Positions 1 to 6,559 of a stretch of 6,915 nt of DNA are shown here, one piece after another (the first letter of the stretch is position 1; each line of letters begins with the position of its first letter). Both the position numbers and the translations under genes were made by a program. Source of the stretch: Actinomycetes bacterium (lineage in GTDB: Bacteria; Actinomycetota; Acidimicrobiia; Spongiisociales; UBA5794); contig JAMBLL010000307.1 in assembly GCA_023336765.1 (NCBI GenBank), forward strand, positions 1 to 6,915. The letters run 5' to 3'. The notes under the pieces were generated by a model. It saw only the letters and a list, made by a program, of their open reading frames with translations. It did no database searches and had not been told where the DNA came from.

Positions 1-53
1 CGACGGTGCAGCGTCGTACCTGACAACCCCCACCAAACCCTGACGCTCCAGGA

Positions 54-99
54 CTTTGGCGTCCAGAACCGCAAGATATTGCGGTTCTGGACGCCAAAG
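54..99 (-). terminator. Perfect 21-bp hairpin, probable terminator of the minus-strand pair
   Basis: Positions 54-74 and 79-99 are exact reverse complements (21 of 21 pairs) around a 4-nt loop, GATA, at 75-78. After one mismatch, two further G-C pairs (51/102 and 52/101) can extend the stem. On the minus strand the hairpin begins 2 nt after the stop codon of the PLDc_N-like gene, which is where a terminator belongs. No T-run follows on either strand, so it is not a classic intrinsic terminator; U-less hairpins have been proposed as terminators in actinobacteria. It could also protect the 3' end of the mRNA or belong to a mobile repeat. Confidence 0.6.
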
Positions 100-101
100 C
101 C

Positions 102-458
102 CTAAGTACCCAGTCCGAGGAGGGTGCGTTTGGCTGTGAGGTAGGCGGTATCGGTGATGTCTCCTGCGTCGTGGTCATCGTGGAGATCCTCGATTGCGGT
201 GACGATTCCTGACGCTCGGTCGTTCTTGTCCCGCAGTCGTTTGCCCGATGGCGGTGGAACCGGACGGAAGACGAAGTAGAGCAACAATCCAACGTGTGCG
301 CTGAAGATCACGATCGCGCCCCACATCAGTTTCTTACCGATGCCGAGATCCTTTCTGCGGAACAGGTCAATGAACGCTGCAACCCACAACAGAAAGAGCG
401 GGACGACGATTGCGATCACCACGAGAATGTCCGCTGTGATCTCGATATCTTGAAACAT
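102..458 (-). CDS. Small membrane protein, PLDc_N-like with SHOCT-like C-terminus
   Basis: The protein has 118 residues. It has two hydrophobic helices, about residues 9-31 and 44-65, separated by a short basic loop (FRRKDLGIGKK). This resembles the PLDc_N family (the membrane anchor found at the N-terminus of cardiolipin synthases): the helix 1 end LWVAAFIDLFRR, a conserved-looking W at 46, and an LLLYFVFRP exit. No phospholipase HKD motif follows, so it is an anchor without an enzyme. The last 30 residues (AIEDLHDDHDAGDITDTAYL and onward to AKRTLL) look like a SHOCT helix pair, often found at the ends of small membrane proteins and thought to mediate oligomerisation. The start at 458 was chosen because it overlaps the stop of the upstream 30-aa ORF (TGATG), which suggests translational coupling. 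An in-frame ATG at 584 would add 42 His/Arg-rich residues that do not look like protein and would run over that ORF. The function is unknown; it is probably in the cytoplasmic membrane. Confidence 0.72.
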   Translation of the reverse strand: MFQDIEITADILVVIAIVVPLFLLWVAAFIDLFRRKDLGIGKKLMWGAIVIFSAHVGLLLYFVFRPVPPPSGKRLRDKNDRASGIVTAIEDLHDDHDAGDITDTAYLTAKRTLLGLGT

Positions 459-550
459 CAGCTTATGGCCTCTGCGATGCGTTCGCCCTCGAATATGGGA
501 AGGGCGATGACGTGAATCAACAGGACAATGATGATGTTCGCGAACGTCAT
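458..550 (-). CDS. Putative 30-aa single-span membrane peptide
   Basis: On the minus strand an ATG at 550 opens a 30-codon frame: MTFANIIIVLLIHVIALPIF, then EGERIAEAIS. Residues 3-20 form one hydrophobic segment followed by a short charged tail, a typical small-membrane-protein layout. A strong ribosome-binding site, GGAGG at 556-560, sits 5 nt before the ATG. It is the best such site on this strand and would otherwise serve nothing. The stop TGA (458-460) overlaps the ATG of the PLDc_N-like gene as TGATG, the usual form of translational coupling. The two proteins are therefore probably made together and may act together in the membrane. No family is recognised. The ORF is short, so chance cannot be excluded, but ribosome site, hydrophobicity and overlap agree. 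Confidence 0.55.
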   Translation of the reverse strand: MTFANIIIVLLIHVIALPIFEGERIAEAIS

Positions 551-555
551 GTGCA

Positions 556-560
556 CCTCC
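556..560 (-). promoter_or_regulatory. Shine-Dalgarno site of the 30-aa ORF
   Basis: The minus strand reads GGGAGGTGCAC followed by ATG at 550. GGAGG is a full match to the anti-SD core with 5 nt spacing. It decides in favour of a start at 550 for the minus-strand pair and against the in-frame ATG at 584. Confidence 0.65.
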
Positions 561-614
561 CAGGTATCTGATTATCCCCTGCATCGTACCTGAACGCCAG
601 CGATTCGGTATCGT
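561..614. promoter_or_regulatory. Divergent promoter region (weak evidence)
   Basis: The 93 bp between the divergent genes must hold both promoters. On the minus strand GATAAT (576-571) differs from the -10 consensus at one position and lies about 20 nt before the ATG at 550, but no good -35 is visible. On the plus strand TATCGT (609-614) fits TANNNT, also without a clear -35. An inverted repeat CAGGTA (561-566) / TACCTG (587-592), with a 20-nt spacer, brackets the GATAAT box and could be an operator. Arms this short can occur by chance. Confidence 0.3.
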
Positions 615-643
615 TCACCTGCTCCAACCCGAAAGCCCTGTTC

Positions 644-2233
644 ATGCTGCTCGTGAGAAACGTGACCGTTACGGCAGGAGCGCGCACGCTTCTGACCGAC
701 GTGTCGTTCACTGTTCAGCCAGGCGACAAGATCGGTCTGGTCGGGCCGAACGGTGCAGGCAAGACAACTCTGATGAGGATCCTTGCAGGGACCGGGCAAC
801 CCGTTGTCGGTTCGGTTGCACGCTCTGGTGCGATCGGGTACCTCGCCCAGGACGTTGACGTTGATGTTGACGGAGGCCAGACCGCTCTCGAACGCATACT
901 GACCGCTCGCCAGATCGGCGATATCGAACGACAAATGGAAGAGACGCGGGTGGCAATGGAGGGGGCATCCGATGTGGAGCGGGACAAGCTGATCCATCGT
1001 TTCTCGCGTCTTGATGACGAGTTCTCCGCACGAGGCGGATACGTTGCCAAGGCTGAGGCGAAACGATTCGCCTCTGGCCTGGGAATCGCCACCGATGAAC
1101 TTGATCAGCGCGTTGCAACGATGTCCGGTGGCCAGAGAAGGAGGGTGGACCTTGCCAGGCTGCTCTTCGCCGAGACCGACACGCTTATTCTCGACGAACC
1201 GACGAACCACCTGGACCTCGACGCAAAGGAGTGGCTTGTCAGGTACCTGTCCGACTACCCCGGTGGTGTCCTCCTGGTGAGCCACGACCTGCCGCTTCTC
1301 GACTCTTCGATCACGACGGTGCTCGCCGCGGGGGATGGCAGTATCGAGCCGTACCGTGGGAACTTCTCGTTCTACCTCGCCGATCGGGAGCGCAGACACG
1401 AACAGCGACTCAAGGAACGCAAGCACCAGGACGCAGAGATCGCACGACTCGAGGCGGGGATACAGCGATTCAAGGCTAAGGCTTCGATGGCGAACACGGC
1501 TAAATCGTGGGAGACCCGTGTCGAACGGATGCGTTCCAGCCTGGTCGATGTCGCGAGGGAGGTGCGTGAGATCAACGTCTCGTTCCCTCAACCAGTGCCC
1601 TCAGGCAAGATCCCCCTGCGCGGAACCGACCTTGCGAAGGCTTATGGCCAGAACGTCGTGTTCGTCGACATCGACATCGTGGTCGACAGAGGAGACAGGC
1701 TCGTGATCATGGGCCTCAATGGGGCGGGGAAGACCACGCTCCTGAGGATCCTCGCTGGCGTCGAGACTCCCGATCTTGGTGAGGTCGAAATCGGGTATCA
1801 GGTGTCGGTCGGCTACTACGCACAGGAACACGAGGACATCCATCCAACGACGACCGTTCTCGCCCACATGCGTCAGGTGTCAGGGCTTCCCGACCGTGAA
1901 CTGCGCGCCATACTCGGACTCTTCCTCCTCGCGGACAAGGTCGAGCAGGAAGCGGGGACACTCTCAGGCGGTGAACGGACAAAGCTCGCCCTTGCACGGA
2001 TCGTGGTAGGCAGGCACAACGTGTTGTTGCTCGATGAGCCGACCAACAACCTGGATCCCCAGGCAAAAGCAGCCTTACTGTTCGCTCTCCAACGGTACGA
2101 AGGAACCGTCATCCTGGTGAGTCACGATGCCGAATTCGTCTCCGAACTCGAACCGACCAGGGCGATCGTCATGCCAGAGGGTGACGCCGACTACTTCGAT
2201 GATTCGATGCTCGAACTCGTCAGCCTGGCCTAA
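644..2233 (+). CDS. ABC-F family ATPase (ribosome-associated, soluble)
   Basis: The protein has 529 residues with two ABC ATPase domains and no membrane span, which defines the ABC-F class: proteins that bind the ribosomal E site and influence the P-site tRNA, either as general translation factors or as protection against ribosome-targeting antibiotics. Domain 1 has Walker A GPNGAGKTT (34-42), signature SGGQR (161-165), Walker B LILDEP (181-186) and SHD (213-215). Domain 2 has Walker A GLNGAGKTT (357-365), signature SGGER (441-445), Walker B LLLDEP (461-466) and SHD (493-495). All catalytic residues are intact. The linker, about 240-310, is charged and helical (RERRHEQRLKERKHQDAEIA), the usual P-site tRNA interaction region. 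The length is normal and there is no long C-terminal extension. The ATG at 644 gives the expected short lead into strand 1, although no clear Shine-Dalgarno precedes it. Subfamily, and so housekeeping versus resistance, cannot be settled by eye. Confidence 0.93.
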   Translation: MLLVRNVTVTAGARTLLTDVSFTVQPGDKIGLVGPNGAGKTTLMRILAGTGQPVVGSVARSGAIGYLAQDVDVDVDGGQTALERILTARQIGDIERQMEETRVAMEGASDVERDKLIHRFSRLDDEFSARGGYVAKAEAKRFASGLGIATDELDQRVATMSGGQRRRVDLARLLFAETDTLILDEPTNHLDLDAKEWLVRYLSDYPGGVLLVSHDLPLLDSSITTVLAAGDGSIEPYRGNFSFYLADRERRHEQRLKERKHQDAEIARLEAGIQRFKAKASMANTAKSWETRVERMRSSLVDVAREVREINVSFPQPVPSGKIPLRGTDLAKAYGQNVVFVDIDIVVDRGDRLVIMGLNGAGKTTLLRILAGVETPDLGEVEIGYQVSVGYYAQEHEDIHPTTTVLAHMRQVSGLPDRELRAILGLFLLADKVEQEAGTLSGGERTKLALARIVVGRHNVLLLDEPTNNLDPQAKAALLFALQRYEGTVILVSHDAEFVSELEPTRAIVMPEGDADYFDDSMLELVSLA

Positions 2234-2369
2234 AGAAGTACTACGTACTACATCTTGGTCTGGGCGGCTTCACTCCTCCCGAAATGGCGTTCAGCGGCGA
2301 CGATCTTCCTCTCGATTCCCATGGACTCCCGCGTCGTGCCAGAATCAAGGGTGTAACAGGAAAGGAACC
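2234..2369 (+). other. Intergenic leader between ABC-F and the acetyltransferase fusion
   Basis: These 136 bp contain a small palindrome just after the ABC-F stop (AGTAC-tac-GTACT, 2237-2249), too short to be a convincing terminator. They also contain the AGGAAAGG ribosome site (2358-2365) of the next gene. No clear -10/-35 pair was found. The gap is long enough to carry a separate promoter, so the next gene may start its own operon. Confidence 0.4.
2358..2365 (+). promoter_or_regulatory. Ribosome-binding site fixing the start of the GNAT fusion
   Basis: AGGAAAGG lies 4 nt before the ATG at 2370. The reading frame stays open upstream to 2127, inside the ABC-F gene, but only the start at 2370 has a ribosome site, and it gives a sensible N-terminus. 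Confidence 0.7.
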
Positions 2370-5126
2370 ATGACAGACACAACAGTTCCGAGCACGATCG
2401 CTGACCGTCCTCCCCACTACCCCGAGGAGTGGGAACAAGATGCAGTGCTGAGAGAAGGGGGCACGGTCCATATTCGGCCGATCGTCCCTGCCGATGCCGA
2501 GGCTCTGCAAGACTTCGTTGCGAACATGTCGTCTGAGAGCAGCTACTTCAGGTTCTTCCGTGTCAAGAGAGAACTCCAACCCGACGAACTCAAGTCATAC
2601 ACCGAACTCGACTACCAGCGCGACATGGCCTTCGTTGCGGTGGTCGAAGGGAACCTGATCGGCGTTGGTCGGTACAACGCTGTCCCGTCCGACCCGACCT
2701 CAGCCGAGATCGCTTTCTCCGTTGCCGACGAGTATCAGGGCAAAGGGGTCGGCACGTTGCTTGTGTTCCGCATCGCAGCGTACGCCAGGGCGGTTGGCGT
2801 GGAACGGTTCAGGGCCTATCTGCTTGCCGACAACCATGCCATGATGCGGGTCTTCCGCAATGCAGGGTTCCCGCTCAAGCGTGCCATAGACGAGGGTGTG
2901 TACACCGTTGATATCCCAACCGAGGAATCGGACGCAGTTCTCCAGGCCGAGGGGAAGGCCGAACAGATCTCAACAGCTGCAAGCTTGCTGCCGTTGTTCT
3001 ATCCGCATTCGATCGCTGTTATCGGTGCTAGCCGCAACCGGACCTCGATCGGTGGAAGACTGTTCAACAACATCATCAACGCCGACTTCAGGGGACCCGT
3101 CTATCCGGTGAACCCCAAGACCGCGGTTGTGCGGTCCATCCCCACGTTCACGTCTGTCAAGGACATCCCCGGTCCCGTTGATCTTGCGTTCATCATCGTG
3201 CCGTCACCGTTCGTCCTTGACGTGGTCAGAGAGTGTGCGGAGAAGGGTGTCAAGGGGATCGTCGTGATATCTGCTGGATTCTCGGAGGTCGGTGAGAGCG
3301 GTGCAGAAGCAGAGAAGGAGCTCCTCAAGATCACGCGTGAAGCAGGGATGCGGATGGTCGGCCCGAACTGCATGGGTCTGCTCAACACCGACCCAGCGAT
3401 CAGTCTCGATGGCCAGTTCGGCCCGATCATGCCCCCAAGGGGCAACGTTGCAATGCTCTCCCAGAGCGGTGCACTCGGCCTGGCGATCATCGACTATGCA
3501 ACCGAACTCGGTATTGGCATCTCGACGTTCGTGTCCGTTGGCAACAAGACGGACGTTTCGAGCAACGACCTCCTGCTGTACTGGGAAGAGGATCCCAACA
3601 CGGATGTGATCTTGTTGTATCTTGAATCGTTCGGCAATCCGCGAAGGTTCGCACGGATCGCACGCAGGATCGGGATCAAGAAGCCGATCATTGCTGTCAA
3701 GTCAGGTCGTACCGCCGCAGGAGCCAAGGCTGCTTCGAGCCATACGGGCTCCCTTGCGAGTCTCGACACGGCGGTCGATGCGCTCTTCGAGCAGGCAGGC
3801 GTCATCCGTGTCGACACGCTTGAGGAACTCTTCAACGTTGCGTCGTTGTTGTCGAGCCAACCGCTTCCCAAGGGTCGGAGAGTTGGTGTCATAACGAATG
3901 CCGGTGGACCGGCCATCCTCGCTGTTGATGCGCTCGAGTCCCAGGGTCTCGAAGTGCCGACACTCTCTGACACACTTCAAGGCGAGTTGCGGTCCTTCCT
4001 TTCAGGCGATGCCGCAGTCGCGAACCCGATCGACATGATCGCCGCAGCAGGCCCTGCCGAGTACAAGCGAGCGATCAAGATGATGCTTGCCAGCGATGAG
4101 ATCGATGCGTTGATCGCTGTGTACATTCCCGCCTCGGATCTGGGTGTCGCGGAAACGGCGACAGCGATCAGGGAGGCAGTTGAAGAGTCCGACGATGGCA
4201 AGACGTTCCTGAGTGTGTACATGAACTCGGCCGGAGTCCCCTCGGAGCTGGCGAGCACTGAGGCGAAGTTCCCTGCGTTCCCGTTCCCCGAGCGTGCCGC
4301 GATGGCGCTGCGCAAGGCTGTCGAGTATTCCGAATGGCGCGAGGCTCCGGCCGGAACGGTGCAACACTTCGAGGACATAGACAGGGATGGGGCGCGGCGT
4401 GCGCTCGATGAGGCGCTCGTATCGGCCGATGCTGACGGTGAATGGCTCGACCCCGAGGTTGTTGATGCGATCCTCGTCGCCTATGGCTTGTCCATCCCGC
4501 AAACTGCCGTAGTGGACACGGTTGAGGAGGCAACCAGGTTCGCGGCAAAGGTCGGCGGTCCCGTCGTGCTGAAGGTCATCTCCCCTTCAGCTGTGCACAA
4601 GTCAGATGTTGGCGGCGTCGTGCTCGACGTAGCAGGAGACGCCGACGTTGTAGCAGCTTACGAGAAGGTCACCCACGCGGTACCTGATCCTGAGGGCGTG
4701 CTCGTCCAGGAGTTCGTCGCCGGTGGGCACGAGATCCTCATAGGTATGGTCGAGGATCCGAACTTCGGACCGCTGATCGTATTCGGACTCGGCGGCGTTT
4801 TCGTCGAACTCATCGGTGATGTTGCGTTCCGCATCCATCCGCTGACCGACATCGATGCACGCGAGATGATCGGGGATGTGAAGTCGGCCAGGCTTCTCGA
4901 GGGCTATCGAGGAGGCGAACCCGGCGACATCGAGGGTGTCGTTGACGCATTGCTACGGATCTCCGCGCTCATCGAAGACCTTCCGGAGGTGTTCGAGATG
5001 GATCTGAACCCTGTGAAGGTCGGAAAGCCGGGATCTGGTGTGGTTGTCGTCGACGCAAGAATCAAGGTAAGGCCAGCACACGGAACCTGGATACCGTCGC
5101 GAACCGATCTGCCATCGAGACTGTGA
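2370..5126 (+). CDS. GNAT / ADP-forming acyl-CoA synthetase fusion (Pat-type protein acetyltransferase)
   Basis: The protein has 918 residues. The N-terminal GNAT domain (about 30-185) carries the acetyl-CoA loop YQGKGVGT (122-129) after strand AEIAFSV. An ADP-forming acetyl-CoA synthetase scaffold follows: a CoA-binding Rossmann domain (SIAVIGASRNRTS, 214-226), a succinyl-CoA-ligase-like region (GPNCMGLLN 331-339; NVAMLSQSGALG 359-370), and an ATP-grasp domain, about 680-900 (VHKSDVGGV 742-750; EMDLNPVKV 876-884). This is the GNAT-first layout of actinobacterial Pat enzymes; in E. coli and Salmonella Pat the GNAT domain is C-terminal. Such enzymes acetylate lysines, typically switching off acyl-CoA synthetases. 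Unlike the enterobacterial enzymes, the scaffold keeps SSHTGS, with His458 at the position expected for the phosphohistidine, so it may still interconvert acyl-CoA + ADP + Pi with acid + ATP + CoA. The enzyme is cytosolic. It is followed after 9 nt by the CBS gene, so the two are probably cotranscribed. Confidence 0.9.
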   Translation: MTDTTVPSTIADRPPHYPEEWEQDAVLREGGTVHIRPIVPADAEALQDFVANMSSESSYFRFFRVKRELQPDELKSYTELDYQRDMAFVAVVEGNLIGVGRYNAVPSDPTSAEIAFSVADEYQGKGVGTLLVFRIAAYARAVGVERFRAYLLADNHAMMRVFRNAGFPLKRAIDEGVYTVDIPTEESDAVLQAEGKAEQISTAASLLPLFYPHSIAVIGASRNRTSIGGRLFNNIINADFRGPVYPVNPKTAVVRSIPTFTSVKDIPGPVDLAFIIVPSPFVLDVVRECAEKGVKGIVVISAGFSEVGESGAEAEKELLKITREAGMRMVGPNCMGLLNTDPAISLDGQFGPIMPPRGNVAMLSQSGALGLAIIDYATELGIGISTFVSVGNKTDVSSNDLLLYWEEDPNTDVILLYLESFGNPRRFARIARRIGIKKPIIAVKSGRTAAGAKAASSHTGSLASLDTAVDALFEQAGVIRVDTLEELFNVASLLSSQPLPKGRRVGVITNAGGPAILAVDALESQGLEVPTLSDTLQGELRSFLSGDAAVANPIDMIAAAGPAEYKRAIKMMLASDEIDALIAVYIPASDLGVAETATAIREAVEESDDGKTFLSVYMNSAGVPSELASTEAKFPAFPFPERAAMALRKAVEYSEWREAPAGTVQHFEDIDRDGARRALDEALVSADADGEWLDPEVVDAILVAYGLSIPQTAVVDTVEEATRFAAKVGGPVVLKVISPSAVHKSDVGGVVLDVAGDADVVAAYEKVTHAVPDPEGVLVQEFVAGGHEILIGMVEDPNFGPLIVFGLGGVFVELIGDVAFRIHPLTDIDAREMIGDVKSARLLEGYRGGEPGDIEGVVDALLRISALIEDLPEVFEMDLNPVKVGKPGSGVVVVDARIKVRPAHGTWIPSRTDLPSRL

Positions 5127-5135
5127 GGGAAGAAC

Positions 5136-5738
5136 ATGCACGTCCGTGACCTGATGACAACCGATGTCGTGGCGGTCGCGCCCACCACGTCGATTCGCGA
5201 TGCGGCGCGCATGATGTTCCGCTACCGCGTGTCTGGATTGCCGGTCGTGGATCCTGAAGGCCACGTTCTTGGCATCATCACGGAGGGAGACTTCCTCGAG
5301 ATGGAGCTCAAGCGAGCCGATGGGGGAGAGACAGCCGAGTTCGTGAGCGAAGCGATGTCACATTCTGTGCGGTCGGTCTCGCCGGATCTCGAGGTGATGG
5401 ATGCCGCACGGTACATGTCCGACCACGACGTCAAGCGGGTTGTTGTCATCGAGAACGGGACGATGACCGGGATCATCTCGCGGTTCGACATCGTTGCTGG
5501 GTTCACGAGACCCGACGACCTCATCGAGGACGAGATACGCGAGGATCTCATCAGGCGCGTCCTTTTCGTTGATCCCTCCACTGTCGATGTCACCGTGTCG
5601 AATGGCGTCGTGAGGCTCTTCGGCAAGATCGGAACTCGGACGGAGGTTCGGTTGATGGAGGAGCTGACCAGGAGACTCGATGGAGTTGTCGACGTCGACA
5701 ACGAACTCGAGTGGCGTATCGACGACACCGAACTTTGA
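5136..5738 (+). CDS. CBS-CBS-BON domain protein
   Basis: The protein has 200 residues. The first CBS motif (about 1-57) starts VRDLMTTDVVAVAPTTSIRD and includes VSGLPVVDPEGHVLGIITEGD. The second (about 69-122) starts VSEAMSHSVRSVSPD and includes VKRVVVIENGTMTGIISRFD. Both keep the GI-I-[ST]-x-x-D end that contacts nucleotide ribose in many CBS pairs. A BON domain follows (about 131-195; VDVTVSNGVVRLFGKIGTRT). CBS pairs usually bind AMP, ADP, ATP or S-adenosylmethionine and act as energy sensors; BON domains are small binding modules. No signal peptide is present, so the protein is cytosolic. The ATG at 5136 follows GAGGGA at 5125-5130. The gene begins 9 nt after the GNAT-synthetase fusion and overlaps the hydrolase, which points to one operon. 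Its ligand and partner are not shown; regulating the upstream enzyme is a reasonable guess. Confidence 0.88.
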   Translation: MHVRDLMTTDVVAVAPTTSIRDAARMMFRYRVSGLPVVDPEGHVLGIITEGDFLEMELKRADGGETAEFVSEAMSHSVRSVSPDLEVMDAARYMSDHDVKRVVVIENGTMTGIISRFDIVAGFTRPDDLIEDEIREDLIRRVLFVDPSTVDVTVSNGVVRLFGKIGTRTEVRLMEELTRRLDGVVDVDNELEWRIDDTEL

Positions 5739-6541
5739 CCTCTCTCAACACACCAGCCCACCTCGCGCGGTCCGGTTCACTGGACGATTGTGATGTGCTC
5801 TTCCTCCACGCCACAGGGTTCTGCAAGGAGGTGTGGCAGCCCGTTGTGGCACCGCTTCTCGACCTTCGACCAGCGACGAAGACCCTTGCTCTTGACATGC
5901 GGGGACACGGAGACAGCCCCCGCCCCGACGAACCGTATCGATGGGATCTCGTGACAGATGATGTCCTTGCCACGATGGGTGATCAGTCCCGAATCGTGGG
6001 TGTTGGGCATTCGATGGGAGGGGCAGTCATAGCCCGAGCGGCCGCGCTCAGGCCTGACCTGTTCTCCTCGATAGTGCTCATCGAGCCGATCATTCTGCCG
6101 CCACCGTATCGGCGGGAAGATATCCCGCTCGCGCTCGCTGCGCAGCGACGCAGGAATCGCTTCGTGTCTCGCGATGCGGCATACGAACGATTTCGGTCGG
6201 GCCCGATGGCGACATGGCAACCCGAGGCACTCGCGGCATATGTAGATTTCGGGTTCGTCGACGACGGCAACGGCATCGCGATCAAGTGTGATCCATCGGT
6301 GGAAGCAGATGTGTTCAGAGAGGGATGGAACCACGACACATGGGATCTTGTCCCCGAGATCTCGATACCTGTGACGATCGTCGCAGGAGAGCGATCCGAT
6401 ACTCACGCGAAGCCGTTTCTCGATGTGCTCGAAGGGCGGTTCGATCGACCCACCGTGGTCATCGTCCCCGAGACCGGCCATTTCCTCCCCATGGAGCGCC
6501 CGGACATCGTCGCATCTCTTGTGGCAGAGGAATTGGGTTAA
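5735..6541 (+). CDS. Alpha/beta hydrolase
   Basis: The protein has 268 residues from the TTG at 5735. It has the standard alpha/beta hydrolase order: the oxyanion-hole segment LFLHATGFCKEVW (about 22-34), the strand ALDMRGHGDSPRP (52-64), the nucleophile elbow GVGHSMGG with Ser93, a probable acid in VAGERSD (Asp222), and the catalytic His249 in PETGHFLPMERP. The triad is complete. The helical cap (about 120-205) decides substrate, and nothing there identifies one; esterase, lactonase or thioesterase-like activity is possible. The protein is cytosolic, with no signal peptide. The TTG was chosen because it overlaps the CBS stop by 4 nt (TTGA), a common coupling arrangement. The alternative is GTG at 5711, adding 8 residues and a 28-nt overlap. 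Neither has a clear ribosome site. Confidence 0.87.
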   Translation: MTSLNTPAHLARSGSLDDCDVLFLHATGFCKEVWQPVVAPLLDLRPATKTLALDMRGHGDSPRPDEPYRWDLVTDDVLATMGDQSRIVGVGHSMGGAVIARAAALRPDLFSSIVLIEPIILPPPYRREDIPLALAAQRRRNRFVSRDAAYERFRSGPMATWQPEALAAYVDFGFVDDGNGIAIKCDPSVEADVFREGWNHDTWDLVPEISIPVTIVAGERSDTHAKPFLDVLEGRFDRPTVVIVPETGHFLPMERPDIVASLVAEELG

Positions 6542-6559
6542 AAGGAAGAGGCGTAAGTC

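Noticed and set aside
459..584. N-terminal extension of the PLDc_N-like protein from the ATG at 584
   Set aside because: The 42 added residues are His/Arg-rich and low in protein character, and they overlap the 30-aa ORF in another frame. The only good ribosome site serves the ATG at 550.
14..593. 10-nt match TCGTACCTGA at 14-23 and 584-593 flanking the minus-strand pair
   Set aside because: It is too short to separate from chance as an attachment site or direct repeat; flanking bases differ.
851..872. GACGTT-type microrepeat encoding a DVDVDVD run in the ABC-F protein
   Set aside because: It is a short low-complexity stretch in a surface loop between Walker A and the signature. The frame is kept, and nothing suggests a functional DNA element.
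572..1591. 339-codon open frame on the minus strand
   Set aside because: It lies opposite the ABC-F gene, whose motifs are intact. Its translation has no recognisable domain and an odd His/Arg/Cys-rich make-up, typical of the antisense of GC-rich coding DNA.
2127..2369. Upstream extension of the GNAT fusion into the ABC-F gene
   Set aside because: The added 81 residues are Ser/Arg-rich out-of-frame translation of ABC-F and intergenic DNA. The ribosome site at 2358-2365 fixes the start at 2370.
3494..4502. Several minus-strand open frames of 130-166 codons
   Set aside because: All lie opposite the conserved synthetase and ATP-grasp domains and show no motifs of their own.
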